Below are positions 17,102-27,557 of a DNA stretch of 64,000 bases, in pieces. The notes under the pieces were generated by a model. It did no database searches. It worked only from the letters and a program-made list of their open reading frames with translations, and had not been told where the DNA came from. Every line of letters begins with the position of its first letter. The first letter of the stretch is position 1. The DNA comes from Halomonas llamarensis. Its GTDB lineage: Bacteria; Pseudomonadota; Gammaproteobacteria; Pseudomonadales; Halomonadaceae. The position numbers and the translations under genes are program-made. The stretch is taken from NCBI RefSeq assembly GCF_023555005.1, contig NZ_JAMJPJ010000006.1, forward strand, positions 62,001 through 126,000, written 5' to 3'.

Positions 17102-17306
17102 TTTTCCCTTCGAATATCCTTTCTGCGTTAAACCCTCTGGTTTTTCTTGTCTTTTCCGCTTCACTTCGCTGTGGCAACGTTGCCTTTTGCTTTGAATATC
17201 ACTTGCCTTAACAAGTGCGTCCTTTTTTAGGCGTGGTAGGCATCCTGGTGCCAATTTCAGGGGCTCGTATCACGGGCGGATTCGCACTAGAGTAAAGCGG
17301 TATCTT

Positions 17307-17379
17307 ACTAAGTGGCGTGCGATGACTAAGTGGCGTGCGATGACTAAGTGGCGTGCGATGACTAAGGGGGCGTGCGATG
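17307..17379 (+). repeat. 18-bp tandem repeat array running into a start codon
   Basis: Three perfect 18-bp units (actaagtggcgtgcgatg) occupy 17307-17360, and a fourth, altered 19-bp unit with a run of five G ends at 17379. Each unit ends in ATG, and the last ATG is the start codon of the deaminase gene. Units are six codons long, so copy number alone would not shift the frame; the extra G does. Confidence 0.95.
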
Positions 17380-17859
17380 ATTGCTGAACATGAAATGCCG
17401 TATTTGAAGCGTTGTGTGGTGTTGGCAGAAGAGGCGCTGAATGCGGGTGATGAGCCGTTTGGTAGCGTGCTGGTGAGCTGCGATGGCGAGGTGCTAGCGG
17501 AGGATCGTAACCGTATTGCGGGCGGGGATGCGACTCGGCACCCTGAGTTTGCGTTAGCGCGTTGGGCGGCGGAAAACATGACGCCAAGCGCGCGCGCTGA
17601 GGCGACGGTTTACACGTCTGGTGAGCATTGCCCGATGTGTGCGGCGGCACATGGCTGGGTCGGGCTCGGGCGGATTGTCTATGTCAGCTCATCCGCGCAG
17701 CTAAGCGAATGGCTGCAGGCGTTTGGCGTAGCGCCGCCGCCGGTGGCAACGCTTCCCATTGAGCAGGTCGTGCCGGGGCTTGTGGTGGAAGGGCCAGTAT
17801 TCGTGCTGGCGGAGGCGATGAAAGCGCTTCATAAGCGCTGCCACCAGAGGGCGGTATAA
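17377..17859 (+). CDS. Nucleoside/guanine deaminase family protein
   Basis: A 160-residue zinc-dependent deaminase of the cytidine-deaminase-like superfamily. The zinc and catalytic residues are His55 and Glu57 in HPEF, with Cys85 and Cys88 in EHCPMCAAA. It belongs with the guanine/cytosine/tRNA-adenosine branch and likely deaminates a free base or nucleoside in salvage. The start ATG at 17377 lies inside a tandem repeat array and has no clear ribosome site, so translation may depend on a short upstream frame that overlaps it. The exact substrate is unknown. Confidence 0.85.
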   Translation: MIAEHEMPYLKRCVVLAEEALNAGDEPFGSVLVSCDGEVLAEDRNRIAGGDATRHPEFALARWAAENMTPSARAEATVYTSGEHCPMCAAAHGWVGLGRIVYVSSSAQLSEWLQAFGVAPPPVATLPIEQVVPGLVVEGPVFVLAEAMKALHKRCHQRAV

Positions 17860-17864
17860 GCCGT

Positions 17865-18245
17865 TCAATCCAACTGAGTCACCAGAACCGGCGCGACGCC
17901 GCGTTTAAGCATCCCCAATTGGCGCGCTGCGCGTTTGGAAAGGTCTATAATCCGCCCTTGCACGTAAGGGCCGCGGTCATTGATGATCACTTCTACTGCT
18001 TGCCCTGTATCCGGCCGGGTGACGCGCACTTTAGTGCCGAAGGGTAAGCTCGGGTGAGCCGCCGTTAAAGCTTGCTGGTTGAAAGGTTCGCCGCTGGCGG
18101 TAGTAGCGCCTTGGAAGCGGTCACTGTAGTAGGAAGCTTTGCCTTTCTGGGTGACATCATCCGCATAAGCGATATTGAGACTACCGAGCAGCAGTACGAT
18201 AAAACACAGCAGTGGGGTGAAGCGTTTGAAATCTACCATGGACAT
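17865..18245 (-). CDS. RlpA-like double-psi beta-barrel protein
   Basis: A 126-residue exported protein. The signal peptide covers about residues 1-28 (ending IAYA). The rest is one RlpA-type barrel: GKASYYSDRFQGATTASGE, PFGTKVRV, then INDRGPYVQGRIIDLS with the catalytic-type Asp. RlpA enzymes cleave naked glycan strands at the septum. This one is short, has no lipobox and lacks the C-terminal SPOR domain, so it may be a general wall-active homologue. It converges with the deaminase gene, five bases apart. Confidence 0.88.
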   Translation of the reverse strand: MSMVDFKRFTPLLCFIVLLLGSLNIAYADDVTQKGKASYYSDRFQGATTASGEPFNQQALTAAHPSLPFGTKVRVTRPDTGQAVEVIINDRGPYVQGRIIDLSKRAARQLGMLKRGVAPVLVTQLD

Positions 18246-18419
18246 TCCTCATGGTGTTTCTTGCGTTGAGCACAGGCACCAATGAAATGCCACGCTGGGT
18301 TATAGATGATAACGGCTGGAAAAACGCTGGGCAAGAAGTATCAAGATCGGCGATTTTAGCAGCAAAATTGCCTAAACTAAGTTTTCATCAATTGACAAGG
18401 CGAGTGCCAAGGGGCTTTT

Positions 18420-18977
18420 ATGCATGAATTGGACCATTATATTTATCCGCATCGAGTGCTGCATTGGCTAGTCGCTTTGGGCGTTTTACTCTCACTGGCA
18501 AGTGGGCTTACGCTTGGCTTTCTAGGATTTGAGCGGGCAGTTGCGCTGATCGGGGAAACGTTGACGAATGCGCTTTATACGGCGCATAAAACGCTGGGTA
18601 TCACGCTACTTTTATTAATGACCCTACGCATTATGACTCGGCTGGCATTTGTCGTGCCGGACCACGATCCGCCGTTGAACGCCTTTGAGCGCCTCGTCAG
18701 CACGAGTGTTCACCACCTGCTTTATTTGGCACTGGTGGTGATGCCCATACTCGGCGCGTTGGCCACGGCAACGGGCGGCTTTCCCGTGCAGTTTTTCTAT
18801 TGGACGCTGCCAAGCGTGGTCGGTGAAAACGAGGCGCTCTCAGAAACGTTGTTTCTTTGGCATGAGCGCGTTGGCTGGTTGCTTATCGTGCTGATTACCC
18901 TTCACGTTATCGGCGCGCTATATCACGGGTGGATCAAGCGCGATAACGTGATGAAGCGGATGAGTTTGTTTGATTGA
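18420..18977 (+). CDS. Cytochrome b561 family protein
   Basis: A 185-residue di-haem membrane cytochrome with four hydrophobic helices and conserved histidines in HRVLHWLVAL, YTAHKTLGIT, HERVGWLL and LHVIGALYHG. Such proteins pass electrons between quinol and acceptors such as superoxide. The ATG follows aagggg. It converges with the threonine aldolase gene, leaving 13 bp between them. Confidence 0.92.
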   Translation: MHELDHYIYPHRVLHWLVALGVLLSLASGLTLGFLGFERAVALIGETLTNALYTAHKTLGITLLLLMTLRIMTRLAFVVPDHDPPLNAFERLVSTSVHHLLYLALVVMPILGALATATGGFPVQFFYWTLPSVVGENEALSETLFLWHERVGWLLIVLITLHVIGALYHGWIKRDNVMKRMSLFD

Positions 18978-18990
18978 TTGAACGGCTAGC

Positions 18991-20007
18991 TTATTGACGA
19001 GAAAAGTAAGCGGTTGTTTTTTCGATGACTTTCTCGATATCGCGTGCGCTAATATCCCGGTGAATCACCAAGCGCGTTTTGTCCTCGGAATAGAACGGGT
19101 CGAGTAGGATATCGTGCTCCTTAAGCCAAGCGGCTAAAGGCGCGGCGTGGGCAGTGGGGAAACGTACAAATAGCATATTGGTCGCGATATAAGCTAGCTC
19201 GACGCCGGGCAGGGTGCCAAGGGCGTCGGCGAGTTGTTCCGCGCGACGGTGGTCGTCGGCAAGCGAGTCGACGTGATGCTCCAGCGCGTATTGGCAGGCA
19301 GCCGCGATAACGCCCGATTGGCGCATGCCGCCACCCACTACCTTGCGCCAGCGGCGGGCACGGTCGATGAGTGCCTGTGAGCCGACTAAAACCGAACCTA
19401 TCGGGGCGCCGAGCCCTTTAGAAAAGCATAGCGATACGCTATCAAAAGGCAGGCAGAGAGTTTTCAGCGGGGTATTGGTAGCAATGGCGGCGTTAAATAA
19501 CCGGGCGCCATCTAAGTGGGTGGCAAGGCCGTGTTCGCGCGCGAGGTCGGTGGCTTGGGCCACATAGTCGGCAGGCAGTACTTTGCCGCCAATGGTGTTT
19601 TCCAGTGCCAGCACGCGGGTGCGGGCAAAATGGAAATCGTCGGCTTTTATAGCAGCGCTTATTTTGTCTAGCGGTAGGCTACCGTCTGCCGCATTTTCGA
19701 TGGGCTGCGGCTGGATGCTGCCTAACACGGCGGCGCCCCCGCCTTCATAGCGATAGGTATGCGCGGACTGACCCACGATATACTCATCGCCACGTTCGCA
19801 GTGCGACATCAAGGCCACTAAGTTACTTTGGGTGCCGCTAGGAAAGAGCAGCGCAGCGTCTTTACCGGTTTCCCCGGCAACGCGGTGTTGAAAGGCATTG
19901 ACGGTCGGATCATCACCCCAAACATCATCGCCCACCGGCGCCGCGTGCATCGCGGTATACATATCCGGTGTGGGTCGCGTTACCGTATCGCTGCGTAGAT
20001 CAATCAT
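18991..20007 (-). CDS. ltaE: Low-specificity L-threonine aldolase
   Basis: A PLP enzyme that splits threonine or allo-threonine into glycine and acetaldehyde. It begins [13 protein letters not shown], the family hallmark, and has the PLP lysine (about residue 197) in [14 protein letters not shown] and the Asp in [12 protein letters not shown] longer reading from 20040 exists, but ATG 20007 has aggag five bases upstream and matches the family N-terminus. It is 338 residues, normal length. Two microprotein genes lie upstream on the same strand. Confidence 0.93.
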   Translation of the reverse strand: MIDLRSDTVTRPTPDMYTAMHAAPVGDDVWGDDPTVNAFQHRVAGETGKDAALLFPSGTQSNLVALMSHCERGDEYIVGQSAHTYRYEGGGAAVLGSIQPQPIENAADGSLPLDKISAAIKADDFHFARTRVLALENTIGGKVLPADYVAQATDLAREHGLATHLDGARLFNAAIATNTPLKTLCLPFDSVSLCFSKGLGAPIGSVLVGSQALIDRARRWRKVVGGGMRQSGVIAAACQYALEHHVDSLADDHRRAEQLADALGTLPGVELAYIATNMLFVRFPTAHAAPLAAWLKEHDILLDPFYSEDKTRLVIHRDISARDIEKVIEKTTAYFSRQ

Positions 20008-20085
20008 TGCGTCTCCTAGCGGTATGCACCATGAAAGCAATAGAATACGTCAAATGCCGATGGTGCGAAAAGCGCTTTCACAGCG

Positions 20086-20172
20086 CTAGCGAATGAAGGC
20101 AGCAATCGCATCAAAAGCGGTACGTTGCTGTTCTGCGCGCTTAGCCCAAACATCAAGAACATCGATTGGCAT
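20086..20172 (-). CDS. Microprotein A, 28 residues, unrecognised
   Basis: A tiny ORF ([18 protein letters not shown]...) with a strong ribosome site, gaggag, eight bases before the ATG. The sequence forms one amphipathic helix with the pattern W-x3-A-x2-QRT-x2-DA-x2-A. The same pattern occurs in the microprotein encoded about 280 bp upstream, which argues that both are real genes. It ends 78 bp before ltaE. The function is unknown; a leader or regulatory role for ltaE, or an independent helical peptide, are possibilities. Confidence 0.55.
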   Translation of the reverse strand: MPIDVLDVWAKRAEQQRTAFDAIAAFIR

Positions 20173-20401
20173 GGCGTGGTCTCCTCATGAAGTAGCAGTT
20201 GACGGATGTATTTTTACGTTATGCATACCCTGCGCTTAAAACGAGCGTAAGAGAGGGTAGGATCACATATTAATCATTTTGGGGTGAATCTGCTAGCACG
20301 AAAGGTGTAAGTGAAATGCATCCATTGTGTAAGCAATAACTTACAAAACGATTTGATAATGCTTATTTATTTGAATGGAAAGGTTTTTTCCAATAAATGA
20401 A

Positions 20402-20423
20402 AAGCCGGACGTTTGTCCAGCTT
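20402..20423 (-). terminator. Terminator after microprotein B
   Basis: Imperfect stem aagccggac/gtccagctt with a four-base loop, followed on the minus strand by T-rich sequence. It begins about 30 bp after the stop of microprotein B. Confidence 0.55.
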
Positions 20424-20452
20424 GATGACGTTTTTGCATCTAACGTCTTAAG

Positions 20453-20560
20453 TCATTTATCGCAGTAAGCGCTAAAAGCATCAACAAAGGTGCGTTGCGA
20501 CAGTGCTTGGCGTAGCCACGCACGCAACACGTCGCAATCATACAGGGGATAGTGAGTCAT
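20453..20560 (-). CDS. Microprotein B, 35 residues, paralogue of microprotein A
   Basis: A short ORF (MTHYPLYDCDVLRAWLRQAL...) with aagga nine bases before ATG 20560; an ATG at 20569 is too close to that site. It shares W-x3-A-x2-QRT-x2-DA-x2-A with microprotein A. It has its own terminator and sits between ltaE and pntB. No family is recognised. Confidence 0.55.
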   Translation of the reverse strand: MTHYPLYDCDVLRAWLRQALSQRTFVDAFSAYCDK

Positions 20561-20674
20561 GGTCGGCATTCCTTCTTTGGGGCTGCTTTGCCAGTGTAGC
20601 TGATTTTTGTTGCATTGCAGCATGGTATTATTTCATTGACTCACTGCTTTCCATGCAAACGCGTCATAGAGAAC

Positions 20675-20700
20675 GAAAAAACGCCCCCAGTAGTGGGGGC
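20675..20700 (-). terminator. Terminator of the pntAB operon
   Basis: Stem gccccc/gggggc at 20683-20700, followed on the minus strand by a run of T. Confidence 0.85.
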
Positions 20701-20724
20701 ATTATCTGATGGCTTGCCGTTAGG

Positions 20725-22167
20725 TTAGTCGATTTGCGGTAGCAACGACTCGATACTGCCCTTGGCATCGCCGTAGAACATCCGAGTGTTCTCTTTGAAG
20801 AACAGCGGGTTCTCGATGCCTGAGTAGCCGGTACCTTGGCCGCGTTTACACACGAACACTTGCTTGGCTTGCCACACTTTCAATACCGGCATGCCGGCGA
20901 TCGGGCTATTGGGATCGTCTTCTGCAGCCGGGTTGACGATATCGTTGGAGCCGATAACGATCACCACATCGGTAGAAGCGAGATCGTCGTTGATTTCGTC
21001 CATTTCCAGCACGATATCGTAGGGTACCTTGGCTTCGGCTAAGAGCACGTTCATGTGCCCAGGCAAACGACCCGCCACCGGGTGAATGCCAAAACGCACG
21101 TTCTTGCCGGTACTGCGCAGCTTGCGCGTTAGCTCGCTGACCGCGTTCTGCGCTTGAGCTACCGCCATGCCGTAACCAGGCACGATGACCACGCTGTCAG
21201 CATCGTTAAGCGCACTGGCTACGCCACCTGCGTCGATGGCGATCTGTTCGCCCTCGATTTCAGCGGCAGGCCCACTAGTGCCACCGAATCCGCCGAGGAT
21301 GACGCTGACGAAGTTGCGGTTCATCGCCTTACACATGATGTAAGAGAGAATCGCCCCCGAGGAGCCGACCAGCGCACCGGTCACGATTAGCAGGTCATTG
21401 GAGAGCGTGAAGCCGATGGCCGCCGCCGCCCAGCCGGAATAGCTGTTGAGCATCGACACCACCACCGGCATATCGGCGCCGCCAATGCCCATGATCAGGT
21501 GATAACCAATGAAGAACGCCAGCAACGCGATCAGTAAGAGCGTCCAGAAACCGGCGCCGCTGATATAAAGAATCGCCAGCAGTAGCGAAAGCGCGGCGGC
21601 GCCCGCGTTGAGCGCATGGCCGCCGGGCAGCTGCTTGGCCTTGCCGTCTACCTTGCCTGCCAGCTTGCCAAAGGCAATGATCGAGCCGGTGAAGGTCACC
21701 GCACCGATGAACACACCCAATACGACCTCGATCTGCAAAAACATCAGCTCGTCTGGCGCCTTGGTGGCTACCAGGGCCGCAAAGGCAGAGAACTGCTCGG
21801 TACCGGCTTCAACCGCGCGAGCCGCCATGACGCGGCGACGCTCCAAGTCAGCGCTCCAGCCGACAAACACGGCGGCTAGGCCGACAAAGCTGTGCAGTGC
21901 GGCGACGAGCTGCGGCATTTCGGTCATGTCGACCTTTTTCGCCACGTAAACGCCAATACCTGCGCCGATGATTATCATCGGGATCATCCAGCCATAAGCG
22001 CCAATACCGGGGCCGAAGGCAGTAAAAAAGACCCCGACGGCCATACCGACGATGCCGTACCACACTGCCCGTTTGGCTTTCTCTTGATTGCTTAACCCCC
22101 CTAGAGAGAGGATGAACAGAACACTTGCCGCGATTGCCGCGGCAGACACGAATCCTTGACTCAGCAT
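20725..22167 (-). CDS. pntB: NAD(P) transhydrogenase subunit beta
   Basis: Membrane subunit of the proton-translocating transhydrogenase, which uses the proton gradient to make NADPH from NADH. About nine hydrophobic helices precede the C-terminal NADP(H)-binding domain III ([47 protein letters not shown]). I start it at ATG 22167 with ggaga upstream, giving 480 residues; a longer frame from 22239 overlaps pntA and lacks family similarity. It follows pntA by 16 bp. Confidence 0.95.
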   Translation of the reverse strand: MLSQGFVSAAAIAASVLFILSLGGLSNQEKAKRAVWYGIVGMAVGVFFTAFGPGIGAYGWMIPMIIIGAGIGVYVAKKVDMTEMPQLVAALHSFVGLAAVFVGWSADLERRRVMAARAVEAGTEQFSAFAALVATKAPDELMFLQIEVVLGVFIGAVTFTGSIIAFGKLAGKVDGKAKQLPGGHALNAGAAALSLLLAILYISGAGFWTLLLIALLAFFIGYHLIMGIGGADMPVVVSMLNSYSGWAAAAIGFTLSNDLLIVTGALVGSSGAILSYIMCKAMNRNFVSVILGGFGGTSGPAAEIEGEQIAIDAGGVASALNDADSVVIVPGYGMAVAQAQNAVSELTRKLRSTGKNVRFGIHPVAGRLPGHMNVLLAEAKVPYDIVLEMDEINDDLASTDVVIVIGSNDIVNPAAEDDPNSPIAGMPVLKVWQAKQVFVCKRGQGTGYSGIENPLFFKENTRMFYGDAKGSIESLLPQID

Positions 22168-22183
22168 GGGTTGTCTCCGCGGT

Positions 22184-23755
22184 TTAAGATTTCTGGAACA
22201 TGGCAAGCATACGGCGGGTGACCAAGAAGCCACCGACAATATTGATCGTCGCGATCAGCACTGAAATAGACGCCATGATTGTCACAATCCCGCTACCGGA
22301 GCCGATCTGTAGCACCGCCCCTAGGATAATGATCCCGGAAATGGCGTTCGTCACCGCCATCAGTGGTGTATGCAACGAGTGGCTGACGTTCCAGATCACT
22401 TGGAAACCGACGAAGCAGGCGAGCGCAAAAACGATAAAGTGTTGCATGAAAGACGCCGGAGCGACTTGACCGAGGAGCAGCATGATCGCACCGCCGACAC
22501 CAAGCAGCGTAGCCTGACGCTTGGTTTGCGCTTTGAATGTCGCAAGCTCGGCGGCTTTTTTCTCCTCCGGCGTTGGCTCTTTTTCCTTGGGCTTTGGCTT
22601 TGCTGCCGCGATGGCCTTCACTTTAGGCGGCGGCGGCGGGAAGGTGATGTCACCTTGGTGGGTCACCGTGGTGCCGCGAATGACATCGTCTTCCATGTTG
22701 TGCACGATCTGGCCATCTTTTTCTGGCGTAAGATCCGTCAGCATGTGGCGAATGTTAGTGGCGTAAAGCAGCGAGGCTTGCGTCGCCATGCGCGAGGGGA
22801 AGTCGGTGTAGCCAATGACCACCACGCCGTTGTCGCTCACTACCCGCTCATCGGGCTTGGTTAAATCGCAGTTACCGCCTTTTTCAGCGGCCAAATCGAT
22901 AATCACCGAACCCGGTTTCATGGCCTTGACCATATCCTCAAGCCACAGCTTGGGCGCGGGCTTGCCGGGAATCAGCGCGGTAGTGATAACGATGTCGATA
23001 TCGGGAGCTTGCTCGCGGAAGCATTCAAGCTGCTTTTCGCGAAATTCGGGGCTAGACGGGGCGGCGTAACCACCGGTTTCCGCGCCGTCCTGACTGTCTT
23101 CAAAGTCGAGAAACAAAAACTCAGCGCCCATGGATTCGATCTGCTCGGCCACTTCCGGGCGCACGTCAAAGGCGCGTACCACTGCACCAAGGCTGGTGGC
23201 GGTGCCGATGGCGGCAAGCCCGGCAACGCCAGCGCCGATCACCAGCACCTTCGCCGGTGGTACTTTACCGGCGGCCGTGATTTGACCGGTAAAAAAGCGC
23301 CCAAAGTTGTTACCGGCTTCAATCACCGCGCGGTAACCGGCAATGTTGGCCATGGAGGAGAGCGCGTCCATTTTCTGGGCGCGAGAAATACGCGGTACCA
23401 TGTCCATCGCCATCACGGTGGCGCCTTGGGCTTTGCACTTCTCTAGCAGCGCTTCATTCTGGCCTGGCCAGAAAAAGCTGATCAGCGTTTGTCCTTCACG
23501 CAGATGCTGGGTTTCGGCGTCGCTGGGTTCGCGGACTTTGATCACGGTATCCACCGTTTGCCAAAGTGACTCGGCGTTTTCCACAACGCTTACATCGGCA
23601 TCGCGATAGGCCTGATCATCAAAGCCAGCAAGCGACCCAGCACCGGCTTCGATAAAGCAGTCGTGCCCTAGCTTTTGCAGTTGCAGCGCGCTTTCGGGGG
23701 TCAGCGCGACGCGCGCTTCACCCTTGGCGAGCTCTTTAGGTGCACCAATTTTCAC
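22184..23755 (-). CDS. pntA: NAD(P) transhydrogenase subunit alpha
   Basis: 523 residues: an alanine-dehydrogenase-like NAD(H)-binding domain I (about 1-380, with [20 protein letters not shown]), a Lys/Pro-rich linker, and four helices of domain II. This is the fused form found in E. coli rather than the split PntAA/PntAB form. GTG start at 23755 behind aagggaga. It forms an operon with pntB and supplies NADPH for biosynthesis and oxidative defence. Confidence 0.96.
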   Translation of the reverse strand: MKIGAPKELAKGEARVALTPESALQLQKLGHDCFIEAGAGSLAGFDDQAYRDADVSVVENAESLWQTVDTVIKVREPSDAETQHLREGQTLISFFWPGQNEALLEKCKAQGATVMAMDMVPRISRAQKMDALSSMANIAGYRAVIEAGNNFGRFFTGQITAAGKVPPAKVLVIGAGVAGLAAIGTATSLGAVVRAFDVRPEVAEQIESMGAEFLFLDFEDSQDGAETGGYAAPSSPEFREKQLECFREQAPDIDIVITTALIPGKPAPKLWLEDMVKAMKPGSVIIDLAAEKGGNCDLTKPDERVVSDNGVVVIGYTDFPSRMATQASLLYATNIRHMLTDLTPEKDGQIVHNMEDDVIRGTTVTHQGDITFPPPPPKVKAIAAAKPKPKEKEPTPEEKKAAELATFKAQTKRQATLLGVGGAIMLLLGQVAPASFMQHFIVFALACFVGFQVIWNVSHSLHTPLMAVTNAISGIIILGAVLQIGSGSGIVTIMASISVLIATINIVGGFLVTRRMLAMFQKS

Positions 23756-23884
23756 GTTGGATCTCCCTTGTTGCGATTGTTGGTGTTCTGCTAATGAATA
23801 TCCGAATAGCTATACCTGACTCTATCGCTGTGTACAACTGTCAACCTCTATGGGGCATTGCCAAGAATCAATGGTAAGGCTTTT

Positions 23885-25735
23885 TTACTGATAGCCTTTG
23901 GCTTGCAAATGAAAGAGCGTAGCATAGCGGCCATTTTGCGCTAACAGCGCGTCATGCGTGCCGTGTTCGATGATCCGCCCCTGATCAATCACTAGGATGT
24001 GCTCGGCACTTCTTACCGTTGAGAAACGGTGAGAGATCAGTATGGTCATTTTGTTGCGGCTATGTTCACGAAAGCGGGCAAAGACGTCTGCTTCAGCGGC
24101 GGCGTCCATGGCGGCGGTGGGCTCATCCAGCACGAGAATATCGGCATTTTCGCGCATGTAGGCGCGCGAGAGAGCGATTTTCTGCCACTGTCCACCGGAA
24201 AGCTCCTGCCCGTTTTTGAACCAGCGCCCCAGCTGGGTACGGTAACCGCTTGTCATTTGGTCGATAAAGCTATCGGCCATCCCTTGATGAGCGGCTCGCT
24301 GCCAGCGGTTTTCGTCGTCAAAGGCGTGCGTATCGCCCACCCCAAGATTTTCTCCCACTTGCAGCTGGTAGCGTACAAAGTCTTGAAAAATCACCCCGAT
24401 CCGCTCACGCAGCGCCGTGGCGTCCCAGTCGCGTAAGTCACTGCCATCCAGTAAAATACGCCCCGCAGTGGGGTGATAAAGGCGGGTCAAGAGCTTGATC
24501 AGTGTGGTTTTTCCCGAGCCGTTTTCTCCCACCAGAGCGAGGCTTTGCCCCGGTTTGAGATGCAGGGATATATCGCGTAGAACCGCTTGGCCGCCGGGAT
24601 AGGCGAAACTCACATCTTCAAAGCGCAGGCCGTCGCCGGGTGCTTCGCCTTGCGTTAACGTGCCGCGTTCTACCTCGGCGGGCTGTTCCAGGTATTCGTA
24701 TAAGTTGGAGAGATACAGGTTGTCTTCGTACATGCCGCTGATGGCGGTAAGGCTTGCCGAAAGCGCAGCTTGTCCCTGCTTGAACACCATCAAATACATG
24801 GTCATCTGCCCCAACGTTAGCGTCCCGGCGATGGTTTCCACCACCACCCAGCCGTAAGCACCGTAGAAGGTCAGCGTGCCAAGCAGACCTAGGGCAAACC
24901 CCCAGCTTTCACGGCGCAGCGTCAGGCACCGTTCCTCGCTAAAAAGGCGCGTGAAAATATCCCGGTAACGTTGCAGAAAGAGCGGCTCCAAGCCGAACAG
25001 CTTCACCTCTTTAATGCTGTCTTCGCGGGCGAGCACAGTTTCCAGATACATCTGCATGCGCGTTTGTGGCGAGCGCCAACGAAAAAGCCGAAAGGCATCG
25101 CCGGAGAACTTGGCTTCGGAGATAAACACCGGCAGCGCGCCCGCGATAAGAATCAACAGCGCCCAGGGCGAAAACTGCACCAAGAGTACGCCAAAGCTCG
25201 CCAGTGAAATCGCGTTTTGCAGTAGGCTAAAGGTTTTATTTACTAGCCCCAGCGGTCGCGTGGACGCTTCACGGCGCGCGCGGGTGAGCTTGTCGTAAAG
25301 CTCAGAATCCTCAAACTGGCCAAGCGAGAGCGAGCCGGCTTTTTCCAGAATCATGACGTTGACTTTCTGCCCCAGCAGGGCGCGTAGCAATGACTGTTGC
25401 GCCGAGAGGCCGCGCTGGGCCAGCGCAATAAGCGCGATGATGCCGCCCTCCAGCGCGACCCACCCAAGTACCGGTGTAATCGTCACCCATAGATCGGGCG
25501 CATCGGCTGTTTGGTAAGTGTCCATCGCGCTGACCACGCCGTCGACGATCAACTGCCCGACCCAGGTCGCCACGGCGGGGAGTACGCCTGCCACCAAGGT
25601 ACACAGTGCTAAGCCCAGCATCATCGCGGGAGACGTTTGCCACACGAGCGAAAGCGCGCGGCGGCTATAGCGAAATACACCGAAAAAACCGCTGAGTGGC
25701 TTGGGGGGCGGTGGATAAGACGCGGCACGAGACAT
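23885..25735 (-). CDS. ABC exporter, fused permease and ATPase
   Basis: A 616-residue half-transporter. An exporter membrane domain covers roughly residues 25-340. The ATPase has Walker A (GENGSGKTT), the signature LSGGQWQK and Walker B LVLDEPTAAMD. The signature carries W where R is usual (LSGGQ-W-QK), a variant seen in some peptide and lantibiotic exporters. No peptidase domain is present. A Pro-rich N-terminus precedes the first helix. It is a single gene with no obvious cargo gene beside it. Confidence 0.87.
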   Translation of the reverse strand: MSRAASYPPPPKPLSGFFGVFRYSRRALSLVWQTSPAMMLGLALCTLVAGVLPAVATWVGQLIVDGVVSAMDTYQTADAPDLWVTITPVLGWVALEGGIIALIALAQRGLSAQQSLLRALLGQKVNVMILEKAGSLSLGQFEDSELYDKLTRARREASTRPLGLVNKTFSLLQNAISLASFGVLLVQFSPWALLILIAGALPVFISEAKFSGDAFRLFRWRSPQTRMQMYLETVLAREDSIKEVKLFGLEPLFLQRYRDIFTRLFSEERCLTLRRESWGFALGLLGTLTFYGAYGWVVVETIAGTLTLGQMTMYLMVFKQGQAALSASLTAISGMYEDNLYLSNLYEYLEQPAEVERGTLTQGEAPGDGLRFEDVSFAYPGGQAVLRDISLHLKPGQSLALVGENGSGKTTLIKLLTRLYHPTAGRILLDGSDLRDWDATALRERIGVIFQDFVRYQLQVGENLGVGDTHAFDDENRWQRAAHQGMADSFIDQMTSGYRTQLGRWFKNGQELSGGQWQKIALSRAYMRENADILVLDEPTAAMDAAAEADVFARFREHSRNKMTILISHRFSTVRSAEHILVIDQGRIIEHGTHDALLAQNGRYATLFHLQAKGYQ

Positions 25736-25897
25736 AAAAGAGGGGGGCCTAAAGGAAGTCGAGAAAGAAAGCGCTATGATGCGCGAGTCAGACGCGAACT
25801 GCCAGGCTCACTCACGTTGGAGCGGGGCCGTTTTTAAGCGCGCACTTTTTAATAAAACACTTTTTAATAGAACATTTTTTACCCGAACGAGGCCTTC

Positions 25898-26533
25898 ATG
25901 CAGCATGGGGATAGCACGGCGAACGCAAACAATTCGGTGGATAGCAAGAATTTAGTGAATAGTGGGGATGTGATGGATAGAGACGGCGTGGTAAAAGCGC
26001 AAACGCTTCACTGGGTGCGCGATTTTATCGTGGCGCACACCATTTGCCCGTTTGCCCAGCGCGAAGTCGAGCGCGACAGCGTGCGCATTGAGGTCGTGCG
26101 CTCAAAAAAGCTCGCGGTTGCACTTGAGGAGCTAATGGCGGAGGTTGCGTGGCTCGATGAGCACGAGCAAGCCGAAACCTCGCTACTGGTGTTTCCCACG
26201 CTGTTTCGCGACTTTGAGCACTACCTGGATTTTGTCGATATTGCCGAGTCGCTCTTAGCGGAGCAGAGGTACGAAGGGGTTTATCAGCTCGCCACCTTCC
26301 ATCCGGATTACTGCTTTGCCGATGCTGCGCCGGAAGACGCTGCCAACTACACGAATCGCTCGCCTTACCCCATGCTGCATCTTCTGCGAGAGGCGAGCCT
26401 AGAGAAGGCCATCGCCGCTTACGGCGATACCGAGCAAATCCCTGAGCGTAATATCGCCTACCTAGAGGCGCTGGGTGGCGATGCTGCAGAAGCGATTCTG
26501 GCGCGCTGCATGCGGGAAGAAAGCCGCGAGTGA
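25898..26533 (+). CDS. DUF1415 domain protein
   Basis: A 211-residue cytoplasmic protein. The DUF1415 core runs from HWVRDFIVAHTICPFAQ, through TSLLVFP and YQLATFHPDYCF, to NRSPYPMLHLLRE. The conserved Cys and the HPDY-x-F motif suggest an enzyme, but no activity is established to my knowledge. The first 25 or so residues are Asn/Ser-rich and low complexity, so ATG 25973, which also has a purine-rich site, may be the true start. It stands alone on the plus strand. Confidence 0.8.
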   Translation: MQHGDSTANANNSVDSKNLVNSGDVMDRDGVVKAQTLHWVRDFIVAHTICPFAQREVERDSVRIEVVRSKKLAVALEELMAEVAWLDEHEQAETSLLVFPTLFRDFEHYLDFVDIAESLLAEQRYEGVYQLATFHPDYCFADAAPEDAANYTNRSPYPMLHLLREASLEKAIAAYGDTEQIPERNIAYLEALGGDAAEAILARCMREESRE

Positions 26534-26564
26534 GCCTCTCTTGGGTATCGTCAGGGCGCTACAG

Positions 26565-27557
26565 CTAACGCGCTACTTCCGCGACAATTTCATAGCTGCG
26601 CAAGCGGTCGGCGTGATCGTAAAAGTCGCTATTGATCATCAGTTCATCGGCGCCAGTGCGGGCTTGGATCTCTTCAAGCCTGGCTTTAACGGTTTCAGGC
26701 CCACCAATGATTGCCGCGCCGAGAAACTGATCCACTTGGGCGCGCTCCATCGGCGTCCAATCCAGCTGCTCGACCGGGGGTAGCGACTGCGTGCGTTGAC
26801 CTCGGATCATAGTCAAAAACTTCTGCTGCGCCGTCGTGGCGAGATAGTGTGCCATGGCATCGTTTTCAGCGACCATGACCGGCAACCCGATCATCGCGTA
26901 GGGGCGCTCTAGGTGCTCGGAAGGACGGAAGTTGTCGCGGTAAATCCGCAGCGCTTCAAACAGGTAGCCAGGGGCAAACTGCGCGGCAAAGGCGAACGGC
27001 AAGCCTAATTGCGCGGCGAGCTGGGCGCTATAACCGCTAGAACCCAAAAGCCAAATGGGCACATGGGTATTCTGCCCAGGAATGGCTTTGACGCGCTGAC
27101 TGGGCTCGGGCGTGCCCAAGTAACGACGCAGTTCCGCCAGCTGGTCGGGGAAGTCATCCGCGCCGCTCTCAAGGCGGCGGCGCAGCGCGCGCATGGTCAA
27201 GCCATCAGAGCCGGGTGCACGCCCAAGGCCAAGATCGATTCGGCCGGGGTAGAGCGTTTCCAGCGTGCCAAACTGCTCGGCAATCACCAGCGGGGCGTGG
27301 TTGGGTAGCATAATACCGCCGCTGCCCACGCGAAGTGTCGCGGTGTTGCTGGCGATGTGGCTGATCAATACCGAAGTGGCGGCGCTGGCAATGCCTTCAA
27401 TATTGTGGTGTTCGGCCAGCCAAAAGCGTGTGAAACCCAGTTGTTCGGTCAACTGGGCGAGTGAGACGCTATTCGCAAAGGTTTCAGCGGCGCTACCGCC
27501 TTGGCGGATCGGGGCGAGATCCAAAACGGAGAGCGCTGTGTTGGCGAGTTGACTCAT
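26565..27557 (-). CDS. LLM-class (luciferase-like) flavin-dependent oxidoreductase
   Basis: 330 residues with the single-domain luciferase-like fold of the group related to Yhb[19 protein letters not shown] at the start, [17 protein letters not shown], and [28 protein letters not shown] (given here in part) typical of the family. Such enzymes use reduced FMN and oxygen. No partner flavin reductase lies nearby, and the substrate is unknown. Confidence 0.88.
   Translation of the reverse strand: MSQLANTALSVLDLAPIRQGGSAAETFANSVSLAQLTEQLGFTRFWLAEHHNIEGIASAATSVLISHIASNTATLRVGSGGIMLPNHAPLVIAEQFGTLETLYPGRIDLGLGRAPGSDGLTMRALRRRLESGADDFPDQLAELRRYLGTPEPSQRVKAIPGQNTHVPIWLLGSSGYSAQLAAQLGLPFAFAAQFAPGYLFEALRIYRDNFRPSEHLERPYAMIGLPVMVAENDAMAHYLATTAQQKFLTMIRGQRTQSLPPVEQLDWTPMERAQVDQFLGAAIIGGPETVKARLEEIQARTGADELMINSDFYDHADRLRSYEIVAEVAR

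Noticed and set aside
17307..17379. CRISPR-like array
   Set aside because: The units are directly adjacent with no spacers, so it is a simple tandem repeat. I found no other candidate arrays in the window.
20350..20372. Fur-box-like sequence gataatgcttatttatttg
   Set aside because: Only about 12 of 19 positions fit the consensus and the sequence is not palindromic; its A/T richness can explain the match.
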